DNA of 64,000 nucleotides, taken from Catenulispora acidiphila DSM 44928. GTDB taxonomy: Bacteria > Actinomycetota > Actinomycetes > Streptomycetales > Catenulisporaceae. Below are positions 8,027 to 15,944 of the stretch, piece by piece. The position numbers and the translations under genes were made by a program. The notes beneath the pieces are model-generated. The model searched no databases. It was not told the origin of the DNA and saw only the letters and a list, made by a program, of their open reading frames with translations. Numbering within the stretch: the stretch's first letter is position 1; the number at the start of each line of letters is the position of its first letter. The stretch lies in assembly GCF_000024025.1 (NCBI RefSeq), contig NC_013131.1:7254001-7318000 (forward strand), given 5' to 3'.

Positions 8027-9067
8027 TCAAGCTCCCCTTTCCGACAATGCATAAGCATGCTGATCTGTGACGGACGGATCCCCCGGCCACAGATTCAGCT
8101 CTCTGATATCCGGACGCATCACCACGGCCGCGACGGTCCGCTCCCTGCGGATGTCGCCGTTGTCCGCCACGAGGATCGGCGGCGTCGAGAGCAGCCGGTG
8201 GTGGCCCACGACGTCGTCCGCGGCCGGGATGCCCGCCTGGCGAACCGTCTCCAGCCGTCGCCGCGAGGAGTTCTTGGCGAAGACGTTGATCTCGTCGCGC
8301 TCGGCGAAGTCCGGATCCAGGAAGTGGTTGGTGTGCATCAGCTCCTCGCCTTCGAGGAGGCGGCGCTGTGTCCCGAGGGCTTCGACGCAGACCACTCGGT
8401 CCTGCCCGCAGATCATGAAGGATCGCGAACTGGCCAGCGGCAGCTCACCCAAGATCTCAATAGCCTGATCAACGCTGTCGGCGGTGTCCAGCACGTGCCG
8501 AATCGCCAAGTACGGCGGAACTCCCGGCTCCCACTCGCCGCCAAGCACGAGGTTCAAGCCGACCGCGAGGCCGGCGTCGTTGACCCCGAGGTAGCCCAAC
8601 AGCCCGCCGAAACTGAGCACGAGCGAGCGATGCCGTGGTCCGGTGACGCTCAGGACGGCGATCTGATCGTCGAGATTCCCGTTCAGGTCGACAGTCTGGG
8701 CCAGCACCGGACGGTCGCGCACCGAGGCGTAGGTCGTGCAGTCCCCGCCGGTGACCCGGCTGTAGCCGAGGACTTCGCGGCGCAGCTGCAACAGCCAGGC
8801 GGCGTCGCGCTCGATGCCGGCGCCGTCGGCCAGAGCGTCGATCTCCTCGGCGAGCTCCGGCAGAGCTTTGACGACGACATCGCGGTGGTCGGCGATCGCC
8901 GGGCGCAGCGCGTCCAGATCCAGCGGCCGGTCGGCGAGGTGGCCCAGGCGCGCCAGCGAGTCGTCCAGGAAGGCCCGCAGCCGCCCACCCGCCGCACGCC
9001 CGTGGGTGTACCCGCGGGCGTGCGGCGAACCGGTCAGCTCCAAGGACTGCACGCTGGTCACGCGCAT
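8027..9067 (-). CDS. C45-type Ntn hydrolase (acyl-CoA:6-APA acyltransferase-like)
   Basis: The 346-residue proenzyme belongs to the penicillin acyltransferase-like C45 peptidases. These cleave themselves before a cysteine, which becomes the N-terminal nucleophile. The expected site is TGGDC-TTYA with Cys110, after an N-terminal part containing HARGYTHGRAAG. Downstream GLNLVL, TADSVDQAIEIL and EELMHTNHFLDP match the family. These enzymes hydrolyse or exchange acyl groups on amides. In this operon it could transfer an acyl group onto a hydrazine or amine, or remove a protecting acyl; that is inference. ATG 9067 overlaps the GNAT gene by ten bases. Confidence 0.85.
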   Translation of the reverse strand: MRVTSVQSLELTGSPHARGYTHGRAAGGRLRAFLDDSLARLGHLADRPLDLDALRPAIADHRDVVVKALPELAEEIDALADGAGIERDAAWLLQLRREVLGYSRVTGGDCTTYASVRDRPVLAQTVDLNGNLDDQIAVLSVTGPRHRSLVLSFGGLLGYLGVNDAGLAVGLNLVLGGEWEPGVPPYLAIRHVLDTADSVDQAIEILGELPLASSRSFMICGQDRVVCVEALGTQRRLLEGEELMHTNHFLDPDFAERDEINVFAKNSSRRRLETVRQAGIPAADDVVGHHRLLSTPPILVADNGDIRRERTVAAVVMRPDIRELNLWPGDPSVTDQHAYALSERGA

Positions 9068-9675
9068 GGATTGACAGCCTTGCCGAGTCGGCGCAGCTGC
9101 TCCTGGACCGTGGGCCATTCGGCGCGGAGCACCGAATAGTAGATGGCGTCGCGCCGCCTGCCCTCGGGCATGGGGTTGAAGCTGCGCAGGACGCCTTCCT
9201 CGAAGGCGCCGACGTTGCGCAGCCCGGCACGCGCTTGAGCGTTGAGGACGTCGGTCTTGAACTCGACGCGCTCGGCTTCCAGGACGTCGAAGGCGTGCTG
9301 CAGCAGCAGGTACTTGACCCACCGGTTCACGCCCTTGCCCTGGTAGTCGACGCCGAGCCAGGACCAGCCGATCTCCAGCCGCCGGTCGGCTTCGGACAGG
9401 TTGCCGTAGCTGGAGCTCCCGGCGACCTCGCCGGTCCCCTTGTCCACGACGACGTAGCACGCTCGCTTGCCGCTGCTCTGGTCGGCGAGCATGGTGTCGA
9501 AGAACGCTGCGAAGTCCGCGTCGTCCTGGACCCGGGAGACGAAGTACTTCCAGATCCGGTCGTCGAAAGCGATACGCCGCAACGGTTCGCGGTCGGCTTC
9601 GGAGACCGGGTGGAGTTCGACATACTCGTTCTCCAGGAGCGTGGAAGCACTCTGATTCCACGGCGCGTGGCTCAC
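9058..9675 (-). CDS. GNAT-family N-acyltransferase (RimJ/RimL type)
   Basis: A 205-residue GNAT with the core VELHPVSEADREPLRRIAF, then the strand and pyrophosphate-binding region GWSWLGVDYQGKGVNRWVKYLLLQHAF and VEFKTDVLNAQARAGLRNVGAFEEG. In the triacsin pathway, as I recall it, a GNAT acylates hydrazinoacetyl-ACP on the hydrazine nitrogen with a succinyl group. The gene order ligase-ACP-GNAT is kept here, so the same N-acylation on the carrier is the favoured role. The acyl donor is unknown. It starts four bases after the ACP stop, so it is tightly coupled to it. Confidence 0.85.
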   Translation of the reverse strand: MSHAPWNQSASTLLENEYVELHPVSEADREPLRRIAFDDRIWKYFVSRVQDDADFAAFFDTMLADQSSGKRACYVVVDKGTGEVAGSSSYGNLSEADRRLEIGWSWLGVDYQGKGVNRWVKYLLLQHAFDVLEAERVEFKTDVLNAQARAGLRNVGAFEEGVLRSFNPMPEGRRRDAIYYSVLRAEWPTVQEQLRRLGKAVNPCA

Positions 9676-9679
9676 GGTG

Positions 9680-9943
9680 TCATCCCTTCTGCGCGGCGTG
9701 CGGCGCCAGGGCGCCGACGACGTTGCCCAGGGTGCGCATGCCGGCCAGGTCGTCCTCGGTGAAGTTGTCCAAGCCGACGTCCGCCGCCTTGCACAGCGAG
9801 GTCAGGAACAGGACCTTGTTCAGCGAGGTGATCCCGTAGGTGTTCACCAGGTCCTCGTTCAGGTCGAGGACCTCGGGGTCGGGGTGGTCACGCAGGACCC
9901 GGGACAGCTGTTCGCGGGCCAGGGTGTCGAGGTCAGCGGGCAT
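9680..9943 (-). CDS. Acyl carrier protein for the hydrazine building block
   Basis: An 87-residue carrier with helix 2 motif YGITSLNKVLFLTSL. Ser40 is the expected phosphopantetheine attachment site, with Thr in place of the usual Asp before it. Its ATG lies inside the 3' end of the acyl-ACP ligase gene (11-base overlap) and the GNAT starts four bases after its stop. This ligase-ACP-GNAT trio matches the triacsin arrangement in which hydrazinoacetate is carried as a thioester during N-acylation and oxidation. The identity as a carrier is firm; the cargo is inferred from the neighbours. Confidence 0.85.
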   Translation of the reverse strand: MPADLDTLAREQLSRVLRDHPDPEVLDLNEDLVNTYGITSLNKVLFLTSLCKAADVGLDNFTEDDLAGMRTLGNVVGALAPHAAQKG

Positions 9944-11462
9944 GGATGCCTACCTTCGGGTCGTCGATGAGGGCGCGGTGGCGGTCGGCGATCCGGCCGC
10001 GGATCGGCTTGAACTGGGAGGTCAGGAGCCCGTTCTCGATCGTGAACGGCTCGGCGGCGACGATGACGCGGCAGATGCGCTCGTCGCGTTCGGAGGCGGC
10101 GTTGACCTTCTCGAGCGCCTCGGCGATCGCGGCGGTGTCGATCGGGCCGGGGTGCGGGGAGACGACGGCGACCAGTCCGGCCGGGCTCGGGTGGTACAGG
10201 ACGCATTCGGCGATCGCGCCGGTGTCGCGGAAGCGGGTCTCGATCGGCCGGACGATGATCTTCTTGGCGTTGTCCAGGACGATGACGTCGTCGGCGCGCC
10301 CGAGGATGTACAGGAAGCCGTCTTCGTCCAGGCGCCCCAGGTCCCCGGTGCGGACCACGCCGCCGGGCTTGAACATCCGCGCGCTGTCGCCGGCGGCGGC
10401 GTAGGTGTAGGCGGTGTTGACCGGGTGGTCGCTGCGGACGCAGACCACACCCTCGGCGTCGATGAGGATCTCCTTGCCGGGCAACGGCTTGCCGACGCTG
10501 CCGACGCGGTGCGCGCCGGGGTGGTTCTTGGTGGTGATACAGGTTTCGTTGAGGCCGTAGCCCTCGAAGATGGGGAGCCCGATCTCGTCGAAGAACCTGA
10601 GCGTCGCCGGGTCGGCGGGCGCCGATCCCGTCCACAGGTAGCGGACGCGGTCGCCGAAGAGTTCGTGGGCTGCCTTCTCCGGCTCGATGCCGTCGGCGAG
10701 CCGGTCTTCCAAGTGCCGCTTGGCGGTGTCGAAGAAGGCGGGAACGCCCATGACGACCGTCGGGCGGATCGTCGACATCACCGCGTACACGGACTGGTAG
10801 GTCGTGATGGTGATGTCGTGTCCCCAGTACAGCGCCGAGTAGAGCCAGTAGCGCTGCTGCAGGAGCGAGAGCGGCAGGAAGGTGAGGATGTTGTCGCCCG
10901 GCTGGTGGTCGAACAGGCTCTGCACCGCGTGCAGGGAGGAGTCGATGCTGCCGACGGTGGCTTCGAGTCCCTTGGGGATTCCCGTAGAGCCGGAAGTGAA
11001 CTTGACCGTGGTGCAGTCGGTAGGACTCCATACCGCCGGCTCGAAGTCGGCGGCGTCTGGCTCGACGCCGTTCTCGACGTCGCCGGCGATGGTCGAGATC
11101 GGCAGCACTTGGCGCGGCGCGTCGTCGGGCAGCGGGACGTCGGTGTAGAGCAGGTCGAGGTCGTAACCCTCGATCAGGTCGGCGTCGGGACTGAACTTGC
11201 CGGGCTCGAACCCCGCGGTCTGCGCCTTGATCATGAGGCACGCGACGTCGAGCAGCGCCCATTCCAGCCGGTTGGCCGCCAGGATGCCCACGCGGTCGCC
11301 GGCGCCGATCCCGCGGCTGCGCAGCACCCCCGCAACGGTCCGGGCCCGGTCGTGGAACTCGGCCAGCGGCAACGTGGTGCGGTGGCCGAGGCCCGTGACG
11401 GTGAGCGTGCCCTCGCCGGCGGGCCGGTCGGCGACGATGCGGTTGATGATCGAGTCAGCCAT
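9933..11462 (-). CDS. AMP-forming acyl-ACP ligase (ANL superfamily)
   Basis: The 509-residue enzyme has the ANL motifs FTSGSTGIPKG (155-165), GYGLNET (301-307), RTGDLGRLDEDGFLYILGR and a C-terminal catalytic Lys in SQFKPIRGRI (about 485). ANL ligases adenylate a carboxylate and load it on CoA or a carrier. The overlapping small ACP gene suggests the carrier is that ACP, and the upstream hydrazine genes suggest hydrazinoacetate or a derivative as substrate, as in triacsin biosynthesis. The ATG at 11462 overlaps the end of the cupin-MetRS gene by eight bases. Confidence 0.9.
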   Translation of the reverse strand: MADSIINRIVADRPAGEGTLTVTGLGHRTTLPLAEFHDRARTVAGVLRSRGIGAGDRVGILAANRLEWALLDVACLMIKAQTAGFEPGKFSPDADLIEGYDLDLLYTDVPLPDDAPRQVLPISTIAGDVENGVEPDAADFEPAVWSPTDCTTVKFTSGSTGIPKGLEATVGSIDSSLHAVQSLFDHQPGDNILTFLPLSLLQQRYWLYSALYWGHDITITTYQSVYAVMSTIRPTVVMGVPAFFDTAKRHLEDRLADGIEPEKAAHELFGDRVRYLWTGSAPADPATLRFFDEIGLPIFEGYGLNETCITTKNHPGAHRVGSVGKPLPGKEILIDAEGVVCVRSDHPVNTAYTYAAAGDSARMFKPGGVVRTGDLGRLDEDGFLYILGRADDVIVLDNAKKIIVRPIETRFRDTGAIAECVLYHPSPAGLVAVVSPHPGPIDTAAIAEALEKVNAASERDERICRVIVAAEPFTIENGLLTSQFKPIRGRIADRHRALIDDPKVGIHAR

Positions 11463-13443
11463 TGCTGCCGTCCACGCCGAAGAAGCGGGTGTCCGACAGG
11501 GTATTGCGACTGCCCGGCTCGACCAGGTCCGCGGCGTCCGGCCAGCTGGTGATCGCCGGGATGCCGAGCGCGGCGGCGAGCTTCGCCGAGAAGCGCGGCA
11601 TCAGCGGCGCCGAGGCGGCGGCCAGCAGCCGCGCCGCGGCCAGCTCCAGCGCGATCGCGGTGCGCGCCTCGGAGTTCCAGCGGTCGATCCCGGCCAGCGC
11701 GGACTGCTGACGGGAGAAGGCGCGCGCGTCGCCGACGATGGCGTCGAGCACCTGCGCGGCGGACCGCAGCGAGAAGCCCTCGGGGTTGAGCGCGGCGGTG
11801 ATCTCGTCCAGCCGCAGCGAGAGCCGGGCCAGGAAGGCGGTCTGCTCGCTGGTCCAGGTCCCGGCATCGGGGACGGTGCCGCCGAAGCCGGCGTCCAGGC
11901 GGGCGCCCAGATCGTGCAGCCATTGCTCCCAGCCGCCGACGAGGGTCTCGGCGCACGCGCGGTCGAACTCGGCGCGCCGGAAGTCGGTGCGCTCGCCCTC
12001 GGGACGCGTGCTGGACAGGTAGTAGCGGACCGCGTCGACCGTGCCGGGGTTGAGGATCTCCTTGCCCCAGATCGCGTGCCGGCGGCTGGTCGAGAACTTC
12101 TGGCCCTCCAGCAGGTAGAACTCGTTGACGTGGTAGTCGATGTCCGGGTTCCACTCGGGGTGGGCCAGCCGGTACAGGACCGGGTACAGGATCGAGTGGT
12201 AGAAGCTGTTGTCGTAGCCGAAGAAGTGGACGATCTTCCAGTCGCGCGAAGGCTCCCGGCTCGACCAGAGCTCCCCCAGCTCGGCGCCGAGGCGCTCGAT
12301 GCCGTGCAGGAAGCCGTAGCTCATCTCCGGCCAGACCCAGATCACTTGGCCGTCCAGGTCGTCCTCGGCGGGCTGCACGCCCCAGCCGGAGGGATGCGAG
12401 ACCGGCAGGTCGAGCCGCTCGTGGGCGAAGACCCGCTGGGCCAGCTCGCGCAGCCGGATCGGGACCCGGCCGCGCCGGTGGTGGTCGGCGACGATGTCGG
12501 CGAACTCGTGCAGCGGCAGCGTGTAGCGCTCGGCGTCGGCCTGCTTCGGGGCGGTGCCGCTGATGCCGGAGACCGGATCGACGAGGTCTGCGACGAGGTT
12601 GGGCTCGCCGCACTCCTCGCAGATGTTGCCGCCGGCCGGGCTGAAGCACGCCGGGCAGCTGCCGCCGACGTTCACCTCGTAGAGGTACTCGTGGGTCTCG
12701 GCGTCGAAGAGCGCGGGCGTCGAGGCGGGGCTGACGTGCCCGGAGTCGACCAGCCGTGAGAAGTAGCCCTGGAGTCCTTCGGGATAGCCCTCGGCGACGC
12801 TGGTGACGTAGTACTCGTCGACGTCGATGTCCATCGCCTTCAGCGTCGCGGCGATCTCGGCGCTGTAGTGCGCGGCGGCTTCGGCGGGCGTCACGCCGTC
12901 CTTCGCGGCCACGGCCGTGACGTAGCTCTGGTAGTCGTCGCTGCCGGTGAGGTGCCAGGCACGGTTGCCGAGCAGGCGCTGGTAGCGGACGTAGACGTCA
13001 GCACCCAGATACGGACCGGACAGGTGGCCGAGGTGGAGGTCGCCGTTGGGCGTGGGAGGAGTGGAGAACACGAACTGCGGGCGCTCGGTGAGGTTCGGCC
13101 GGACGCGCGAGAGCGCCGAGGAGCGGGCCCGCGCCGAGTCGCGCCAGTACTGCGTGAAGAAGATCAGGTCGCTGTCACCGATGTTGGTGATGGTGTGCGC
13201 CTCGAACGGCTCGCACAGGACCACGGTGCCGGGCTGGACCGCGTGCGCCCGGCCGTCCAGGGCCAGCTCCCCGACGCCGGCGACGATGACGAAGAACTCG
13301 GTCTCGTCGTGTCCGTGGCTGACCGTGGCCGACCCGGGCGCGATCCGTCCCCAGCCGGCACCGACGCCGATGCCCTCGACGGCGGACATCTCGATGCCGA
13401 AGGCTGCGAACAGCTCGGATTCGTTGTAGGTGTTGAGGATCAT
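11455..13443 (-). CDS. Cupin-MetRS fusion hydrazine synthetase
   Basis: The 662-residue protein fuses an N-terminal cupin to a class I methionyl-tRNA-synthetase-like body. The cupin covers about residues 1-100 and has metal ligands HGHDETE (His43, His45, Glu49) and His83 in EAHTI. The MetRS part has a HIGH-type motif HLGH at 137-140, a four-cysteine zinc knuckle (Cys263, 266, 275, 278) and a KMSKS-type loop KFSTS at 449-453. This architecture is that of Spb40 and Tri28. Those enzymes join N6-hydroxylysine and glycine into an N-N linked hydrazine, with the MetRS part activating glycine and the cupin rearranging the ester. The ATG overlaps the oxidase stop by ATGA. Confidence in function is high because all partner genes are adjacent. 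Confidence 0.93.
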   Translation of the reverse strand: MILNTYNESELFAAFGIEMSAVEGIGVGAGWGRIAPGSATVSHGHDETEFFVIVAGVGELALDGRAHAVQPGTVVLCEPFEAHTITNIGDSDLIFFTQYWRDSARARSSALSRVRPNLTERPQFVFSTPPTPNGDLHLGHLSGPYLGADVYVRYQRLLGNRAWHLTGSDDYQSYVTAVAAKDGVTPAEAAAHYSAEIAATLKAMDIDVDEYYVTSVAEGYPEGLQGYFSRLVDSGHVSPASTPALFDAETHEYLYEVNVGGSCPACFSPAGGNICEECGEPNLVADLVDPVSGISGTAPKQADAERYTLPLHEFADIVADHHRRGRVPIRLRELAQRVFAHERLDLPVSHPSGWGVQPAEDDLDGQVIWVWPEMSYGFLHGIERLGAELGELWSSREPSRDWKIVHFFGYDNSFYHSILYPVLYRLAHPEWNPDIDYHVNEFYLLEGQKFSTSRRHAIWGKEILNPGTVDAVRYYLSSTRPEGERTDFRRAEFDRACAETLVGGWEQWLHDLGARLDAGFGGTVPDAGTWTSEQTAFLARLSLRLDEITAALNPEGFSLRSAAQVLDAIVGDARAFSRQQSALAGIDRWNSEARTAIALELAAARLLAAASAPLMPRFSAKLAAALGIPAITSWPDAADLVEPGSRNTLSDTRFFGVDGSNG

Positions 13444-14546
13444 GCCTGCCTCTGCAGTGGCTCGGAGAGAACTCGGGTCGGGGCGAGGTCCAGCGCGGCG
13501 ACGGTCTCGGCGGCGATGGCGGGCGCCAGGCGGTAGCCGGAACCGCCGGCGGCTCCGGCGAAGACCAGGCCGGGCCGCAGCTCGGCGACGACCGGCTCGC
13601 GGTGCGGGCTGTAGGCGTCGCAGAAGACACGGCCCGAGGTGCACGAAGCCGCCAGGTGGGGCGCGTACCGGCCCAGGACGGCGCGGGCGTCGTCGAGGTC
13701 TGACGGTTCCAGGACCAGACCGGCGTCGTCGGGACTGACGTCCCAGCGGTCGCAGGTGTAGCTGAACAGGAAGTGACCGCGTTCGGGGAGCGGCAGCAGG
13801 AAGGCGTCCTCGTCGTGCAGGACGGTCATCGGGTCGCCGGGCGCGGGCGTGGATTCGATGTGCGCAGCGACGATCTTCTTGACCCGCAAGCCGAGCGGGG
13901 CGAGCAGGTCGGCCCAGGCGGGATGGCCGATCCACGGCCCGGGCGCGAGGACGACCCGGTCGGCGTGGATCTGCTGACCCTGGCTCAGCGTCAGCCGATG
14001 CGTGCTGCCCGAGGACAGCTCGGTGACCTCGGTTCCTTCCAGGACCCGCACCCGGCCGCGCAGTCCGGCGATGATGCGCGCGGCGACCTGCTGGACGTCA
14101 GCGTGCTGACATCCGTAGAGCGGCCAGCTGCGCGCGTCCGGCGGCGCCGACCAGCCGGCGGGCAGGTCGGCCGGAGTGCTCTGGACGCCGAGGCGCAGAT
14201 ACGTGGTGGAGATCGCGAAGGGGTCGCCGGCGGAGACGACCGTCGCGTCCACTTCCCGGATCGGCAGGCCGTGCTCGCCGGCCAGCTGCTGCCAGGCCAG
14301 GTGCGAGTGCTCGGTCAGGGCCCTGACCCGCGCGGTCGCGCCGCGCGGGAAGTGGACGCCGGCCGAGCGCGACGACGCGCCTTGGCCGACCAGTCCGCGC
14401 TCCAGGATCACGACGGACAGGTCGGGGTCGGCGGCGATCGCCTCATACGCGATGAGGGCGCCGATGACTCCCCCGCCGACGATCGCGAGATCGACGGTGT
14501 CGGGCTGTGCGTCCGCGTCTGCATCTGATGATGTGCCCGTCGCCAT
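13440..14546 (-). CDS. FAD-dependent amine oxidase (DAO family), releases hydrazinoacetate
   Basis: The 368-residue flavoprotein has the Rossmann motif GGGVIG at residues 24-29 and the DAO-family signatures VGQGASSRSAGVHFPRG and FAGAAGGSGYRLAPAIA near the C-terminus. In the s56-p1 and triacsin pathways the equivalent oxidase cleaves the lysine-glycine hydrazine by oxidation to give hydrazinoacetic acid and 2-aminoadipate semialdehyde. The gene sits between the N-hydroxylase (two-base gap) and the cupin-MetRS gene (ATGA overlap), as expected. An alternative would be a simple glycine-oxidase-like enzyme, but the context strongly favours the hydrazine role. Confidence 0.88.
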   Translation of the reverse strand: MATGTSSDADADAQPDTVDLAIVGGGVIGALIAYEAIAADPDLSVVILERGLVGQGASSRSAGVHFPRGATARVRALTEHSHLAWQQLAGEHGLPIREVDATVVSAGDPFAISTTYLRLGVQSTPADLPAGWSAPPDARSWPLYGCQHADVQQVAARIIAGLRGRVRVLEGTEVTELSSGSTHRLTLSQGQQIHADRVVLAPGPWIGHPAWADLLAPLGLRVKKIVAAHIESTPAPGDPMTVLHDEDAFLLPLPERGHFLFSYTCDRWDVSPDDAGLVLEPSDLDDARAVLGRYAPHLAASCTSGRVFCDAYSPHREPVVAELRPGLVFAGAAGGSGYRLAPAIAAETVAALDLAPTRVLSEPLQRQA

Positions 14547-14548
14547 GG

Positions 14549-15889
14549 TCAGCCCCGCCCGCTCTTGGCCGACCAGTCGATGAACGACATCGCCATCTCC
14601 GGGGAGTTGTTGCCGCGCAGCCGGTCGGCGATCCGCTGGGCGCGCCAGGCGTTCAGGCTCAGGTTCACGTCCGGCAGACCGCGCTGGCCGCGCACCGCGT
14701 TCTGCATGAAGATGTTCCGGTCCGGCGGTCCGTCCCAGGTGACCGCGAAGTCCTCGTCGACGCGGACCTCGCCGTTCGCGGTCTCGATGTGGCTCAGCAG
14801 CGGCTCCAGGAACGTCTTGGGCGCCGGACGGAAGCCCGTCGCCCAGACCACGGCGTCCACCGGGAGGATCTGGCTCTGCCCGGACTCGTCGTTGTGGCGC
14901 AGCATCAGTTCGAAGATGCCGTTCGACGTGCGGTCGGCGGCCACGACGGTCCGGTTCGGCAGGAGTCCGAAGCGGTGCTCGTCGTGCTCGACGAACTGCA
15001 GCCGGTACAGCCCTTGGTAGATCGCGCGCAGGGTCGACTCGGAGATGCCGTCGGAGCTGAGCAGGTGTGCGGAGTTCAGCTCGGCGCGCTTCTCCTCGGA
15101 GAGCCGGTAGAAGTAGTCGGAGTACTCCGGCATGTAGAAGTCGTTGGTGAACGTCGAGTCGTCGATCGGGAAGTAGTTGCGGCGCCGGGAGACCCAGGAG
15201 ACGCACGCCGGGCGGTCGCCCGGGGAGCGGGAGATCAGGTCCAGGAACGCCTCGGCGCCGGACTGGCCGCCGCCGACCACCGCGACGCGCTTGCCCGCGA
15301 GCTGGCCGGCGTACCGCAGGAACTGGCTGACGTGGAAGTGGCCGGTGCCCAGGTGCGGGACGGCCAGATCGGGAACCCAGGGCACGGTCCCGACGCCCAC
15401 CGCGATGTTGTCGGCGGTGACCTGGCGGCGGTCGGTGGTGACCCGGAAGACGTCGTTGACGAACTCCACGTGCTGCACGCTCTCGGAGAAGACCACGTTC
15501 TCGTTGGTCTGCGCCGCCCACGCCAGGTAGTTGCGGAACTCGGTGCGCGGTACCGCGGCGAACTGCGCGTTCAGGAAGTGGTACATCCGGCCGTGCTCGT
15601 GCAGGTAGGACATGAACGAGAACCGGTTGGTCGGGTCGGACAGGCTGACCAGGTCCTTGAAGATCGAGACCTGCAGCGTGGCGCCGGTGATGAGCTGGTC
15701 GTCGTGCCAGGTGAAGGACGGCTTGCGGTCGAAGAAGAGGTTCGGCTGCCCGCGGTCGCCGTGCAGCAGGGCGGCCAGGGCCAGGTTGGCCGGGCCCGCG
15801 CCGATGCCGGCGAGCCGAAGGTGAGGCGTCTGCTCGGTGGAACCGGAAGCCGTCATTGACTTCGGCACTGACTTCGGTACAGGTCCCAC
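14549..15889 (-). CDS. L-lysine N6-monooxygenase (SidA/IucD family)
   Basis: The 446-residue N-hydroxylating flavoprotein has the FAD motif GIGAGPAN at 28-35, the NADPH motif GGGQSGAE at 206-213 and the ATGFRP segment near the C-terminus. It is the first step of the known hydrazine pathway: lysine to N6-hydroxylysine with O2 and NADPH. The start is GTG 15889, which has AAAGGAG six bases upstream; a TTG at 15904 is the site of that ribosome signal and is rejected, and ATG 15856 is an alternative. Lysine rather than ornithine is inferred from the linked cupin-MetRS and oxidase genes; the sequence alone does not separate the two substrates. Confidence 0.92.
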   Translation of the reverse strand: MGPVPKSVPKSMTASGSTEQTPHLRLAGIGAGPANLALAALLHGDRGQPNLFFDRKPSFTWHDDQLITGATLQVSIFKDLVSLSDPTNRFSFMSYLHEHGRMYHFLNAQFAAVPRTEFRNYLAWAAQTNENVVFSESVQHVEFVNDVFRVTTDRRQVTADNIAVGVGTVPWVPDLAVPHLGTGHFHVSQFLRYAGQLAGKRVAVVGGGQSGAEAFLDLISRSPGDRPACVSWVSRRRNYFPIDDSTFTNDFYMPEYSDYFYRLSEEKRAELNSAHLLSSDGISESTLRAIYQGLYRLQFVEHDEHRFGLLPNRTVVAADRTSNGIFELMLRHNDESGQSQILPVDAVVWATGFRPAPKTFLEPLLSHIETANGEVRVDEDFAVTWDGPPDRNIFMQNAVRGQRGLPDVNLSLNAWRAQRIADRLRGNNSPEMAMSFIDWSAKSGRG

Positions 15890-15944
15890 GTCAACTCCTT
15901 TCAACGAACGTGCGAGCTCGGACTTTCAGGGAGTTCGGAGAGTT

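Noticed and set aside
8027-9661. Single 544-residue minus-strand frame
   Set aside because: The first 198 codons run antisense-free but out of frame through the GNAT gene and are Arg-rich nonsense; the real protein starts at 9067.
11455-13935. 826-residue frame extending the cupin-MetRS protein
   Set aside because: The N-terminal 164 residues are out of frame with the FAD oxidase gene; the ATG at 13443 overlaps the oxidase stop as elsewhere in the operon.
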